This document shows positions 48,620 through 62,580 of a DNA stretch of 64,000 bases, piece after piece (positions within the stretch are counted from its first letter, which is position 1; each line of letters begins with the position of its first letter). A model generated the notes under the pieces. The model was not told where the DNA came from and did not search any database. It saw only the letters and a list, made by a program, of their open reading frames with translations. A program made the position numbers and the translations under genes. The DNA is from Atrichornis clamosus. Taxonomy: Eukaryota; Chordata; Aves; Passeriformes; Menuridae. The stretch spans positions 62,001-126,000 of the forward strand of contig WBMZ01003273.1 of the NCBI GenBank assembly GCA_013400975.1, read 5' to 3'.

Positions 48620-50780
48620 ATTTTTTCACTTGAGACATTAATTATCTTTCCACATTGATGTCTTTCCTCTTGATCGCTGAACTACTTGCCTGGCCCCATC
48701 TCTGCAGCCTGTATCTCCAGTTTTATCTCTCTTATATTTCATGGCTCAACTCTGTGGACTTCTTTATAGCTCTTTTTCTCAATTTAATGATTTCCTCAAA
48801 AATCTGAGCAAAGGTTGTCATAGCAGAACTAGGCTGACAGCAGGAACAGTAGGGAAGGAGAGGAGATTATATTGCTCCTTGTTGTGTTTGCTTTTGAAGC
48901 ATCCACGTGTTCTGTATTTTTGCAATTTCAGCACCCTGAAAGGTTCAAGTAGTAGAGGCCATACTGGAATGCAAGTTGTGTGACTTTAATATTTATTTCA
49001 GTAATTTTGGATTAGAGATGCTGTGAGCATATCAGCTACAAGTCTCTCAAAAATAAGTTTCTCTGTAATAATGTTCTACATTCTTTTTCAAGACTAAGTA
49101 TAGGGACAGGCAGACAGCTTTCTGGAGGACAGAATTTCAGTTGGTAATGACATATAGATATTTTTTTCATCAGCAACTTTTAGATGTTAGCAATGACATT
49201 AACCAATTTGGAATATAATCTGCTACAAATGTAGCCATGAGAGAGAGATATGTTACTGGGGAAAAATATGACTAATGGAGAAGAAAAGTTGAGTATGCTC
49301 CATACTTTTTTCCCATTAATTTGTAGTGTCTAGGATAATGATAAAGGATAGCCTTAGTCTTTGTCTTCCAAGAAGCAAAGACCAGTATTTTCCTGAACTC
49401 AGAAGATACTGAGATATGTCTTCCCACAGGATTTTTTCCTGTGGTTTGTGCATTTTGCTGTCTCCTAAATGGAAGATCACACCATTGCTTTTTGCTGAGT
49501 AAGAAAACTTTTAGGGGTATAAATCAATAATGCTCAAAAACCTCTAATAAATATTACAATGCATGTAAGAGATGTGTTTTCTCACTAACTGGACACCTCT
49601 TTTCATGAACCTAAAATTTTCCAGAAAGCCTAAGTCCTACCCTGGAAAATACATCTTTTTAAACTTTTTAAAATTATTATTTCAATAATGTATGTTACCA
49701 AACGTGTGTGATAATGGTAATGTGTAGGGTACTGGTATAGCTGCAGAGATAAATTTCAACTATATCACAGTGTTTAGGACGCTGAGACATACTGGTGTTC
49801 ATCATTACACAAACTGCGTTTCTCTTGTGAAGATAAAATCAGTAGAGAATTACATTGCCTAACTGTCCTACAGCCTACCAGCTCTGTTATTATGCCCTGA
49901 CTTGTTAAGATTTCCATGTTCCCAGCCAGGTGTCTCAGATGCCTGCCTAGTTGTAAGCAATCCAGCAGCTTTGACAACAGACTCCGTACCTACCAGCGAA
50001 GTGGATCATTTGACTCCCAGGCACACTATTTCACTTCTGTGCTTGTTGACAAGAGGTGAATGGACTACCTTAAATCTAAATTCTGTAAGTAGACTTGGAT
50101 CTACTTGCCATCTGTTTCGTGCCTGGCTTCCAGAATCTGCAGACGAGGAGTTAACGCATGTATGTGTGAACGGGATGGGTCTACTATGTGGGGTTTGCAA
50201 GTGCCTAGAGACCTGAGAGGCCTCTCTGCTCCTGGACTGCCCCACCGGCAACTACCACACTCCTGCAGTTCACAAAGACTCATTCCATGGATTACTAGAC
50301 TGTGTGCTATGGAAGATATTTTCCTTGGGGAAGTATCAAAACAGCCCTGTGCTGCAAGCACTTGGTGTTTCTTTACCTTTGGCTTTCTGTTCCCTGCATG
50401 GTGGAGCTGTTGGTCCATTTGTCCTAGCAGCTGTCAGTGCAAAAGCAGTTTCATTGTCACTTATGTTTTCAATGGTACTTTTCAATTAATGCTTATCCAT
50501 CTACTATAAGGTGATGCCATGACAATGAATAAAGCTAATGTAAAATTTCATCACGCCCTGAAAACCTGTCTCAAAAACATGTTTGAAAAATAATCCAAAA
50601 TTTCTTTGGTATACCACCTCTGTGTCTATTTTTAATTCCACTGTATTAGAGGGATGTAGAAATACTGAAGTGAGTGTGGCAGGGCCCACTGTAATTGTGA
50701 CTGGAGTGGATACAAGGAGAGTCTGAGATAATTGGTTTTGTTTTAAGAGGGGAGTGCTAAATGAGGATGTCTTCACCCAC
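48620..50780. other. Stretch with no recognised gene
   Basis: No family-level similarity recognised on either strand. A few frames of 70-134 codons (for example around 50.1-50.5 kb) lack coding character or splice context. No TMEM243-like exon was seen, though mammalian synteny would place that gene on this side of CROT. Confidence 0.4.
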
Positions 50781-50784
50781 CTAA

Positions 50785-51040
50785 TAGAAGAATATGCAGA
50801 GGATGGACTGAGCCAGACTCTTCTTGGATGTACTCAACAAAAAGACAAAATACTTGCAGATACAAGGGACAACAAGGAATTAGATAGAAAGAAAAATACC
50901 CTCACTTTGAGCATGATTGAACAGTGGAACATGGTTACCAAGGGAGGCTGTGAAGTCTCCATCCTTGGAGACTAATGAGAGAGGATTTGTACTATTTGAT
51001 CTCTAGAGGACCCTTTCAATCCAAATTTTTTTGTGATTTA
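50785..51040 (+). mobile_element. CR1 LINE 3' fragment
   Basis: Reads 'gagccagactcttcttggatg', then 'gaacagtggaacatggttac', 'gaagtctccatccttggaga' and 'gatctctagaggaccctttc'. A degenerate plus-strand CR1 end. Confidence 0.85.
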
Positions 51041-54000
51041 AATGATAGCTCTTTTAATCTTTTCTACAGCTCTTTATCAAACTAGAATTATATTTTCAGC
51101 TTATTCTAAATGTGAGAGGGTAAAAGCCAGGAAATACATTCTTAAAATTCAGTGGTTTTCTTTTTTCTCATACTGAGTCATTTCTTTGCAATAGTACAAG
51201 ACAGAAACATTCTTTTTGACTGTGAACACTCTAAAGTAGATTTGTTTGCTATTAATTAATCAGATCATGCATCTAAATAAAAATTTATAGGTAATAACAT
51301 AGAAGCTTATTTCTCTTGAAAACTTTACAAACCAAGAAAATCTTGATTATGCAGAAGAATTCTTATGTATCCTCTCTTCACTGTAATAGGATCTAAGTTA
51401 GATCTCTGGTATAAGGCCAATAGGTGGAAGTAGAGAAAAATATAAAGACAATTTAGAAATAATCCATTTTTTTGAACTGCTGTCTTGTAAAAAATGAGAA
51501 AAAAAAGAAAGACATTTCCCTAACCAGACATGCTTAGATTTCAAATAAATACAGACTCAGCTGAGTGTAATCCAAAGAAGATTATTTCTTCATGTAATAG
51601 TTCTTTCTTGTGTTTGGCTTTTTTTTTTTTTTTTTTCTAAATGAAAATTAGATCAGCTGAATGTATCTTTCAAACCAGTAAGACAGACTCTGCAGGTTTT
51701 TTGTTTCAGGAAGAGTTGTAAAATAATTCTTAAGGGCAAGTTACTCCATTAGGTTAGCACAGATGTGTCTTTTACATCCAAACCTCGGAGCTGTATATGT
51801 AATATCAGCATGCTCCTGTCCAGCTGGATTAAGTGGGTCAAAGCTACCAAAAAGGTCATAAAGGCTTCTTTCCTTTTCAACAGGAGGATGGTGAGACTGA
51901 TGTAGGTAAAAACTAAACTACAGGATAAGTATTAGTTTTCAGCTTGATAATGTGCTCTTACCACATAGCTATGTAGTTCCTAGTGCTGACTAAAAGATTG
52001 GGGTAGAACATTATGCTCCAAGAAGCTGGGAAGGGACAGATTGTCTCATCATCATCACGGTCAGACAAAGCCGGTGACAAATCTGCATCTCAGTTACAGC
52101 TTTGTATTAGGTTACTCTCCGAGCCTCACAGTTTCTCTGCACCCCAGTCTTGCCTTCCCCACAAGCAGCTTCCTTGGCAGAGGCAACAGCAATTGTGAGC
52201 ATGGTTTTACTCCTATTATCATCATCATCATCAAATACTACTGTAGGTCATCCTGTGACTAAGAAATCTGTCCCCATTACTGATTTTTTGCAGGAATCTG
52301 ATATTTGTTTCCATACCTTATTAGCATATTTCTGCCTGCGTGAGGAAAACAGCACTTGGAATGGTTTTCTTGGAGTCCTTGCTACTGAATTTCCTCTTCT
52401 GATAGGTGCCAATAGGTGTGAACACAGGAACTGAGCTCAAACTGTTGGAACAACATCATCCATAGGACGCTGCATAGCCAGTAATGAATGCAGAACTTTC
52501 AGATTGAAAGACACAGAATTGGTTGTGAGCAGTCATGGGGATTTCACTATAATCACACAAAAATATGTGTATTTAAAAGGGCAGGAATAGCCCTGTGGAG
52601 TCTTGCACCTGCTGCTTGTCACTGGGTAATCAGTTTGGAATGGACAAGTTCACTGAATACTTCCTGTACCACTGAATTATGAGGACAAACAATATTTATA
52701 AACCTCATGCCTATTTCAGTCATGTGCTTATTCACTGTAGGGTCAAAGTAGAGTGTGCATGTGGTCATCCCACTGGATGTGGACTGCTGTGGTAAAAGTG
52801 TAGTACCAGTGTTCTCTATGTGTACCGTCTATGCAAAGGCTATGAAAGGAGCAGAATCCCATTATCTGTGACATTTATGGCTGTCTACCTGAGCAAGGTC
52901 TCTCTGTACCCTGCTAGGTTTCCTAACATTTGCATGCTTTATTCTTGTCAGTCCTGATGCTACTTCACTCACCATTTCTTTTGGGAAAGCAAAACTCTCT
53001 CTTCCCTAACTTGTTAGGTCCTTTCACTTTCCCTACTTATCTTTCAGGTTTGACTGATGACCCAGCCCTTGCTGTCTGAGAGCAGAACTGCTGGGAGATG
53101 GAGGGACCCCCTGCAGGAGCTGTTGTATCTCCAGACTAGCAGTTCTGCAAAGTACCAGTTCTCCAAATTGTTGTCAGTTTGGCATCAAGAATTGCTGACA
53201 GATAAAACATCAGCATCCCTGATGAAAGGAAAGCAAGCCTTGTCTGTTTGTGAGCATCTGAAGATACAATGCACTATTCTGTTGCTTATGGTCATCTTCC
53301 CACATTTTTTTCCAGGACACAGTATTGTGTGTGGTAGAGCAAGTACTGGAATAAACCCTTTTTTGGCCCTAATTTATGTGGCAAATAGAGTAAGTCAAGC
53401 TCTGAATGACACACAGTTCTCATCAAATTAGCCCCACTGTTCACTCTCAGTGGCTGAGTGTTGGCAGCTTATGTGACTGTGTTTTACAGAAAAGCAGAGG
53501 GAGAAGGGAAGAATGTTTGTACAACTGACCACTATCTCATGCTCTCATTCTACAGTAGTAGGTATGGACATTTGCATCCCTGTCTTGAGTATTTTAGGTG
53601 TCTTCTCTGATCGGAAGCATTTCTGTAGAGTGAGCTTTGTCCCAAAGCTGTAAATGACTCTCCAAAATTAGAGACTAAAATTGTTTTTCTAAGCTGTGTG
53701 ATGTGTCTGAGACAATAGCATGCAGGGGTTTTTGTTGTTTATCATTTTGTATGCCTGATTGTGTTCCTGTGGGAAGTTGTGGTTGACCAGCAGTTTACAT
53801 TGCTAAGACTGTTGCACTCCAGATCAGGTGGTGATTTCTGTGGAGTGCCACAAGGTTTTGCCTAGACAGGGAGTATCTGAATACCCTTAGGTAGAAGTCT
53901 GAAGACTGAAAAGTGGGCTGAGCAGCTGAGAGTATGAAAGAGTCTGTTTCCTGTCCACATTTCTTTATTTGAAGGTTCATTTTTCTCATTTTGATTCTTA

Positions 54001-56280
54001 GAAAATCTGGCTTTTGGAACTCAGACTCCATTTCCCTGGTTTTAGAGTTTGCTGCAAGGAGAAAGTCTGGGTAGGTCTCATCTAGGCAGCTGGGATCTTG
54101 CCATGGTACATTTCTGTGTCCACAGCTGATCGCAAGGCAGGGACGGGTGGAAATTGGTCTTCATGAAGATTTGCTCTTTCTCAGAAGCATTTTTTTTTGG
54201 TTGTACCAGTGAAGCAGTTCTATCAGTTACTATGATGCTTCATATAATGATAGGTCAGTGCTTGTTTGTCTTCTCCTGACGTAGCAACAAAAATGTCCAC
54301 TGTTTCATTTTATTTCCCATGGCCATCCCTGTATGTAGACTATTTTTATGCAACTTCCACACTTTATTACTTTTTGCAAGACCGGAAAGTCCGCTTTTCT
54401 GTTGTATTCTAGTCCCTCCAGGCTTTCTGTTTTCTCTGAGTACTTTTGAATTTTATTTTCGTTCTTGCCCAGCAGACCTTAGCAGACTGATCTCAGTGCA
54501 CGTTCTATGTAATAAGTACAATAATAAAATGGATTCTGTGTTTGTTAAACTAAGTTGGTTTTCTGTTAGCAAGACTATTTTACAGCATTATAACTAGCTG
54601 GCTTTCTCCACACACATACAGACTCTTTCCTGCATCAAGTTAAAAGGTACATGGCACTGAAAATATTCACGAAGTCATAATACATACCTGTCCTAGAACT
54701 ACTTTAATGACCTCAATGTCCATCTTAAAGCAGGTTTTCTGGAAAGTTGTTCCAGAATCTGATGGATTCAATGATTAAAAATCTTGGGTTTAGGCATGGT
54801 TAATTCATGAACAATCTCTAAACATTTCTCAGAATGTTCTCATTTCCCCCAGCCTCATCTTCCAGTGTACTTGTAGAAGGTAATGTATTCTCTTTCATAA
54901 GTTCTCTTTTCTAGCTATGCCCTGCATCAAATCTGGTTTGAACTCACCTTTCTTGAAAAAGCTGACCAACGCTATAGGCAGAATCCCAAGTGAGATCTCT
55001 TCAATACTCTGTCTGGCATCACTCATCTTTCCAAATCTATCAGGAGATCCTTCTAATGCATCTGTAAAGTCTTTACATTTGCAAAATCTACTTTTCTCTC
55101 CATGTTTCATTTGCCTGACTCCTGTTTTATCACTTCTGTATAATCCTCTGAGGCCACACTTAAGAATAATAATAAATTTGGGTTCATTTAAGACTGTCAC
55201 TGTCTCTGTCTGAAGACTGTCATAGAGAGGAGGATTACTCCTGCTTTCCTTTGGATGGTATGAGAACTGCTTAATTGCATGCCTCTTCATATAAGCAGCT
55301 AATTGTGATTTTTAAGAGAAAGATCTAAGTGTATCCTTACTTTTAGCCTTTGATGTTGAGTGACTAGAAAATGAAGTATAATGGCAGTAAATATGCTAAA
55401 AACAGTGCAGATTTGTTAAAAAAAATCATTACTGATAATAAATAATAACTGACAGGGGATAAAACAAATTACACTGCTCACAGTACATATAATCCTATGT
55501 ATTTCACAACTATCAGGAATAAAAGTCAACCTTTATTAAGCAACATACACAACATGGTTCTTTAAATCTTATGAGTGCAACTGAGAAACACACACCTCTT
55601 TGTTATTCGACTTCAGTGATCTGTATGGGCTCATTTTACTGCTCACATTGAGTCATATTAGATTAGTGAGTTGCAACTGTCTAAGCAATGTTTCTGTTCT
55701 TGAATTACATCAGGGAGTCTTCAGTATTAATAACTACTGGATAAAAATCTGCTCTTGCAATATTTCTTTATGGTTCCTCAAAGAATCATACTTTCTTGAC
55801 TTAACATTACATCCATCTGCATTAGTGTTGTAGTCCAAAAGAGACAGAAAATTACCATCAAGCAACAGCTAAGAAATCTTTAAGGAGGAGGAGCTTCTGA
55901 GTAGCATTCAAGAGTCTGAGCAGGAGACTGATCAGTGGAGCCATAGTCTGCCATCTCTGACATGTGTAAGCGTGGCCACTATGGAGGCAGGTTCTGGACC
56001 TGCTTTGTACCAGAAGGAAGGCAGAGACACAAGGGATAAGGAGGGTTGGAAGAAGGTTACAACACAGAGTGATAAAAGAAACCCCTCCTTATACCCTAAA
56101 TTCTCTTTAGGATATCCTGACAGAACAGGTACAAGGCCCTGGGTATGACAGTTGTAGTGCCTAATGAGATACAACATTTGGTAATGTTTTCCTCAGTAAT
56201 TCCAGTAATGGAAGGAGATTTTGGAAGAAACAGGTCAGCCCAGAATATCAATACCTGACTCCAGGACTAGTGCCTTCACC
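51041..56280. other. Stretch with no recognised gene
   Basis: Mostly AT-rich DNA with a poly-T run at about 51620-51638. The longest frame is on the minus strand at 54895-55290 (131 codons, Lys/Ser-rich, no family recognised). No splice-flanked exon or RNA gene could be supported. Confidence 0.4.
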
Positions 56281-56289
56281 ACAACTTTG

Positions 56290-57140
56290 GGTTTTTAAAC
56301 CATGGAAGACCTTCAAGAGGCAAGGTATGCTGTGGCCTGATGGGATCCACCTGTCCTGGTGGGGAGACATGTCTTTGGGCATAAGCTGGTGGGACTGATA
56401 AAGAGAGCTTTGAACTGAAATTGATGGGAGAAAGGAGATAACTACAGGATTACAGAAGGAAAGCCAAAGGTTGGCATGGCATCACCTGAGGGTGGCAATG
56501 CTGGTGGGAACACTTACTCCATGGGAATGCCTTGGAAATCTTATTTTCAGGGCTTGGGAGTCCACAAGTACTGGTCAATCTTTAATAACCAGCTTTTGGA
56601 AGCTTTTGGAAGCACATGAGCAGGCAATTCCACTGTGTCAAGCAAGTGGGGCAGGAGACCACCTTGGCCAAACAGGGAATTATTTGTGGGGCTCCAGAGG
56701 AAAAAGAAATTATGTGATCCCTGGAAGTGAGGTCAGGCTTTGCAGGAAGAGTATAGGGCTGTGGTTTGTGTAAGGGAGAAGACAAAAGGGAGAAGACACA
56801 AAAGACCAAAGCTCAATTAGAGTTGAAAATGGCCAGTGTTGTTTCAGATAGCAAGAAAAGCTTTTTCAAGTACATTGGTAACAAAAGGAGATCTAAAGTA
56901 AACACTGAACTAATGCTTGTTAAAGACTGTCATCTGATTAGTAGAGATGAAGCAAAAGCAGAGACATTCAATGCTTTTTTTGCCTCAGTCTTTAATAATA
57001 CTGATAGATCTTGGGCTGCCTGAGTTGGAGGAGCACGAGTTCCATGAGCGTGGGATCAATGACTTTCCATTTGTGGACACTGAAATTGTAGGGAAACCAG
57101 ATGTATCCACTGAATTCCGTGGGATCTTATAAGATTCATT
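56290..57140 (+). mobile_element. CR1 LINE, 5' half of an element split by the ERV
   Basis: Starts with 'ctggtgggactgataaagag', a CR1 5'-region phrase, and continues into ORF2: KKSFFKYIGNKRRSK, EAKAETFNAFFASVFN and a broken 'DFPFVDTEIVG'. It stops at about 57140, where the ERV-associated sequence starts. The same element seems to resume at 62806. Confidence 0.85.
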
Positions 57141-57227
57141 CACTGTCCTGGGGAAGTGGAGGGGAAGGAGATCAAGCAGTTTAACCTTTTCCCCACTGAG
57201 TTCTTTTTTTCTTTAAAACCATTACAT
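57141..57227 (+). repeat. Left copy of the ERV-bounding direct repeat
   Basis: Shares with the right copy the start cactgtcctgg, a G-rich tract, caagcag, 'ttttcccc' and the end ctttaaaaccattacatt. A leftward copy that contains the purine-rich tract is unexpected for a simple 5' LTR. Confidence 0.8.
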
Positions 57228-57990
57228 TTTTTGGCACCTATCCATGAGGCATGAGAGAGAAGTTAGAGTCACAATTTAACCAAGGCGTTTGTGTGTTGGA
57301 ACACAGAACCCCCTGGCCATCATGTCACTGGGTCTATTCATGTGGGTGTGGCATCTAGCCATGTATGTATTCCCTTATGTGCTCCTTGTGACAGTATTTG
57401 TCAAAACAGGGAGAGGGATTAAGGTTGCTCTGGTAGTGTACAGTGCAACATTTATTTAAGAAATGGTAACATCAAATGCAGTAAGGATCATTTCAGCTGT
57501 GTATTCATTATTTGCCTGTCCTGGTCCGGGCTGCTGCTTCTGGGGGTTTATTAGTAATTGCACCCAGCCTGTGCAGGGGACAGGAGAGGATGATTTTCAC
57601 AGTCTTTCACCTCCTTCTCCCTCTTCATGTCTGACAGAACAGTTTTTGGGAATGTTAAATTCTCTGTGGATGTTAAGAATAACATAATTTTGTTGCTAGT
57701 TCTTCTATGTCTCTTCTGTACAGTCTACATTGTGTTTAAAGATAAGACAAATATTTCTAGGGAAGTTGTCCAGAGACCTGCACCAGGGGTGGATAGCCAT
57801 GAGTGACATGGAACATGGGACTATTTGGGAAAGAGTGAAGTAACGTGGAGTAATAGGCAAGTATTTGCAGGATTTCTCTGCCCCAATGGTTTTGAAGTTC
57901 ACCCATGAACAACTACAGAACCCTGTTAAAGTGATTAAATGTGTGAGGGAGAAATAGTGGCAGTTCCAGAGAGGGGCAGCTCACTGCAAC

Positions 57991-59245
57991 ATGCTGGGCC
58001 CTGGCCACTGCCTACTGACACTGCTCATTATGGTACAGCATCCTCCAGGGAAGGGAAAGGAAAACAAACCAACAGGCACCATGGGCACACAACCTGCAGC
58101 TGAACCAGAAGGACAGCCCCAGCCAGTAGCAGTCGCCCCTGTTCAGAAGAGGAAATCCAAGAACAAATCAGTACGCATAGTGAGTGACAAAGGGGAGGCA
58201 GGACCCTCACAACCAGCAGAAGAGACAGAGCCAGAGATAATTCCCCCAATCTTTATCCCTGGATGAGCTGCATGAGCTGTGAGAAGAGTTCACCTGCTGG
58301 ACAGATGAGTCCATATGGACCTGGCTGCTCCGACTCTGGGATGCCATGATCGAAGATACAAACCTAGGTGGTAGTGAAGTCAGGCAACTAGGATCCCTGT
58401 CCTGGAATGTGGTTATTGACCAGGGGATTTGAAAAAAGCAAGCAAATCTCAGCCTCTGGAGGCAGCTCCTGTCAATCGTGAGGGAAAGATACCTTAGCTG
58501 GGAACACCTCTATGGACAGCAAGGGCAGTGGAGCACCATGAAGCAAGGTATCCAGTGCCTTAGGGAAAGAGCTGTGGTGGATATAATTTTTGCAGATGAC
58601 GAGCAATTCCCTAAAAGTCCAGACTGCATCCAGTGTACATCACGGATGTGGCTGAAATTCATATGGCTTGGACAAAACATATATTCCCACCACATAGCAT
58701 TGCTGCAATGAAAGGAAGGAGAAGGCAGTGGGTGTTTTGGCTAGCAAACTCTGAAGATAAGAAAACACTCTTGCCCCATTAAAGGCCCACATCTCAGCTG
58801 TGGAAACAGAACTGGCTGAGCATATCTGAATTTGGCAGATAAAACTGAAGAGGGCCATCAGAAACTCAGCGAGGAGCTTAGGAAGGGAACGTTCTGTGTC
58901 TCACCAGTACAGACCAGGGTCTCTGCTATTAGAAGTAGGGGCCCCGTGGCTAGGGAGAGAGGGTACACCCCACAAGGCAATCTGTGGTTTTACCTGCATG
59001 ACCATGGAGAAGACATAAAGATATGGGATGGAAAACCCACCTCTGCCTTGACAGCATGGGTATGTGAGTTAAAAGGAGAAATTACTGCTACAGGAAACTT
59101 GTCAAGGATAAATGCCACTCTGCTCTATGGTGGACAAGCCATTAGGCAGAATAGAAGGGATGATGCTATGAAGGATCCTCTGGAAGGGACCTCCATGTCA
59201 TACTTACAGGGAGGGAGCAACGAGTACCATGACCAGAACTAGAGG
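57991..59245 (+). pseudogene. ERV-L gag-like region, broken
   Basis: The first frame (57991-58263) is Pro/Gln/Lys-rich with a KRKSKNK patch, and stops. Further frames at 58478-58708 and 58832-59239 continue a capsid-like region (WEHLYGQQGQWSTMKQG). No CCHC zinc knuckle is visible. Stops and shifts interrupt it. Assignment as gag rests on its place before protease and on overall resemblance to avian ERV-L. Confidence 0.6.
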
Positions 59246-59319
59246 GGCCCTGCCTCTGGCCAGGCAGAGGCAAGGTACAATCAAATCTATTGGACTGTGT
59301 GGGTCTGGTGGCCTGTCAC

Positions 59320-59560
59320 ATCAGGCCCACAGGAAGATAAGGCTCTAGTTGACACCAGTGCACAATGTGCTCTGATACCATGGAGATATGTGGGGACAGA
59401 ATCTATCTCCATTTCTGGGGGGACAGGGGGATCCCAACAGCTGACTGTATTGGAAGCTGAAATGAGCCTGACCAGGGAGGACCAGGGACCCCATGTATCC
59501 TTGTCACAGATTAACTCAGGAGTATTTCAAAGACCCAAAAGGACATCAGTGGACTTTTTG
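59320..59560 (+). pseudogene. ERV-L protease remnant
   Basis: ALVDTSAQCALIP lies where retroviral aspartic proteases have their catalytic D-(T/S)-G. Here the glycine position is serine, so the site is altered. It precedes the RT region. Confidence 0.7.
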
Positions 59561-59699
59561 GATAGCTGCTGTGGAGACAGAGGAAACAAGACAGTTGAAT
59601 ACTTTGCCTGGTCTCTTAGAGGACCCTACTGCTGTGGCACTGCTGAGGGGGGAAGATCAACAGGTGCTGATCACCACCATAATGGTACAGTGCATTGTC

Positions 59700-60640
59700 A
59701 GCAATACCGCACCGACCAAGACTCTGGGATTCCCATCCATAAGATGAACTGGAGAGTTAGGGGGTGGTCAGCAAGACCCAGTCACTGTTCAGTAGCCCCA
59801 TATGGCCTGTACAGAAGTCCAATAGAGAGTGGAGACTAACAGTGGACTATCGTGGCCTGAATGAAGTCACACCATCACTGGGTGCTGCTGTGTCAATTAC
59901 GTTGGAACTTCAGTATGAACTGGAGTTCAAGGCAGAAAACTGGTGCCACTGTTGACATTCCTGATGCATTTTTCTCCATTCCTCTGGCAGCAGAGTGCAG
60001 GCCACAGTTTGCTTTCACCTAGAGGGGCGTGCAGTACACCTGGAATCGACTGCCCCAGGGGTGCAAGCACAGCCCCATCATTTGCTACGGACTGATACAG
60101 ACTGCGTTGGAAAACGGTGAGGCTCCAGAACACCTACCGTATATTGATGACTGCATCATATGGGGGAACACAGCAGAGGAAGTTTTTGAGAAAGGAGAAA
60201 AGATAATCCACATCCCCCTGAAGCTGGTTTTGGCTTAAACAAAATAAGGTCAAGGGACCTGCCCAGGAAATTCAGTTCCTAGGACTAAAATGGCAAGATG
60301 GATGTTGTCAGGTTCCAGTGGATGTGATTAACAAAATAGCAGCTATGTCCCCAGTGACCAGCAAGAAGGAAATACAGGCTCTCCTAGGTGTCATGAGTTT
60401 TTGACGGATATTCCAGAGTACAGCCAGATTGTAAACCCTCTCTACCTTGTGATGCTGAAAAAAAATTACTTCAAGTGTGGCCTTGAACAACAACAACAAG
60501 CTTTTGAACAGATTAAACAAGAGATTGCTCATGCAGTAGCCCTTGGGCCAGTCAGGACAGGACAGGATGCAAAAATTGTGCTCTACACTGCAGTCAGAGA
60601 GAATAGCCCTTCCTGAACCCTCTGGCAGAAGGGACCTGGC
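59700..60640 (+). pseudogene. ERV-L reverse transcriptase remnant
   Basis: RT fingers/palm are read as SSPIWPVQKSNREWRLTVDY and RGLNEV in one frame, then QYTWNRLPQGCKHSP and the YIDD catalytic motif (60140-60151) in another. A thumb/connection stretch, QQQQAFEQIKQE, follows. At least two frame changes and several stops. Confidence 0.9.
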
Positions 60641-61044
60641 AAGACTGGAGGACAACCCCTGGAGTCTTGGAGTCAGGGATACAGAGGACCAGTGGCCAGC
60701 TACACTACAACTGCAAAAGAGATCCTGGCAGCTTATGAGGGGCTTTGAGCCACTTCAGAAGTGATTGTCACCAGAGCACAGCTTCTGGCACCCCGACTGC
60801 CAGTGCTGATCTGGATGTTCAAAGGGAAAGTCCCTTCCACAGATCATGCCAGTGATGCTATGTGGAGTAAGTGGATGACTCTGATCACACAGCGAGCTGA
60901 AACAGGAAACCCCAATTGCCCAGGGATCTTGGAGATCATCACGAATTGGCCCAAAGGTGAAAATTTCAGAATACCATCAGAAGAGGAAGAGAAGAAGGTG
61001 ACACGTGCTGAGGAGGCCCCACTATATAACCAGCTACCAGAAAA

Positions 61045-61480
61045 TGAAAAGTGACATGTTATCTTCACTGATGGCTCCTGCTGTATCGTAGGGACAAATC
61101 AGAAACTGAAAGCTGCTCTAGGGGGTCCCACGCAATGAGTCACAGAAGCTACTGAGGGACAAGGTGGGTCAGGTCAGGTTGCAGAGCTGAAAGCTGTCCA
61201 GCTGTCTTTACATATCACTGAAAGAGAGAGTTGGCCAGCACTCTATCTCTACACTGACTCTTGGATGGTAGAAATGGTCTGTGGGAGTGGCTGGACTGAT
61301 GGAAGAAGGAGAATTGGTAGTGCAGAGGGAAACCATCTGGGCTGCCAAAGTGTGGCAAGACATCACTGCCTGGGTAGAGAAGTTGACTGTGACAGAATAT
61401 CATGTAGATGCACACACACCCAAGAGTCAGGCTAATGAAGAGCATTGCAACAAAGGAGAGGTAGATCAAGCGGCCAAGAT
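61045..61480 (+). pseudogene. ERV-L RNase H remnant
   Basis: IFTDGSC (about 61060) and LYTDSWM (about 61250) hold the first and third catalytic aspartates; EYHVDAHTPKS marks the C-terminal histidine region. A stop precedes the first motif and the frame changes after it. Confidence 0.85.
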
Positions 61481-61519
61481 TCAAGTATCTCAGGTAGACC
61501 TGGACTGTGAGTTATTTCT

Positions 61520-62380
61520 GTCTCAATGGGCCCATGGAGCCTCCGGTCATTAGGGAAGAGATGCAACATATAGATGGGCTTGTGATTGAGGGTGGCTTTA
61601 ATCATGCACACTGTCTTCAGGTTATCCATAATTGTGAGACATGCTGCAATAAAGCAGGCCAAGCGGGTAAAGCCCCTGTGGCATGGGAGATGATGGTCAA
61701 AATACCAGTATGGAGAGACCTGGCAGATTGATTACATCACACTCCTGCAAACCCACCGAGGCAAGCACTACATCCTTACAATGGTGGAAATAACCACAGG
61801 ATGGCTGGAAACATACCCTGTGCCTCACGCCACTGCCTACAACACCATCTGGGCCTTGAAAAACAAATCCTGTGGCAACATGGCACCCTAGAGCGAATTG
61901 AGTCAGACAACGGGACTCATTTCAAAAACAGCCTCATAAACACCTGGGCTAGAGACGGGATTGCGTAGGTGCACCACATTCCCTATCATGCACCAGCTGC
62001 CAGGAAAGTTGAACGGTACAATGGACTGTTAAAAACCACGTTGAAAGCAATGGGTGGTGGGACCTTCAAACACTGGGATCTGCATTTAGCAAAGGCCACC
62101 TGGTTTGCTAACACTAGAGACTGAGTGCTAGAGCTAACACTAGACACTACCAATCAAGCTGGCCCTGCTCCATCAGAATCCTTATGTACTTTAGACAGAG
62201 ATTAAGTCCTCATGGTGCATAGGATTGGTGTGTTAGGAAAGACAGTTTGGATTAGTCCTGCCTCAGGCAAAGACAAATCCATCTGTGGGATTGTTTTTGC
62301 TCAAGGATCAGTGTGCACTTGGTGGGTAATGGAGAGAGATGGGTAAATATGATGGGTACCTCAGGGGGATTTGATTTTTT
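61520..62380 (+). pseudogene. ERV-L integrase remnant
   Basis: An HHCC-like region, broken by a stop after HGASGH, is followed by WQIDYITLLQTHRGKHY (first catalytic Asp). A second Asp lies in the 'SDNGTHF'-type segment about 61905. The C-terminal part reads ICGIVFAQGS in one frame. Multiple stops. Confidence 0.85.
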
Positions 62381-62532
62381 GTGAGAATCATCTGTAATGT
62401 TGGATTGCTTATATAATACTGATTGTTGAATGACACTGCCACTGTATACTGTAAATACAAGTCATGGACTAAATGAACTCAACCGACATCTTGGGGGATG
62501 GTCAGTGACTACCAAAATAATACCTGTTGTGT

Positions 62533-62580
62533 ATAGTTATATGTATATATATATAAATATATATGTATAGTTAATAAGGT
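62533..62580. repeat. TA-rich simple repeat inside the ERV 3' end
   Basis: Run of tatgtatatatatataaata between the integrase remnant and the polypurine tract. Confidence 0.8.
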
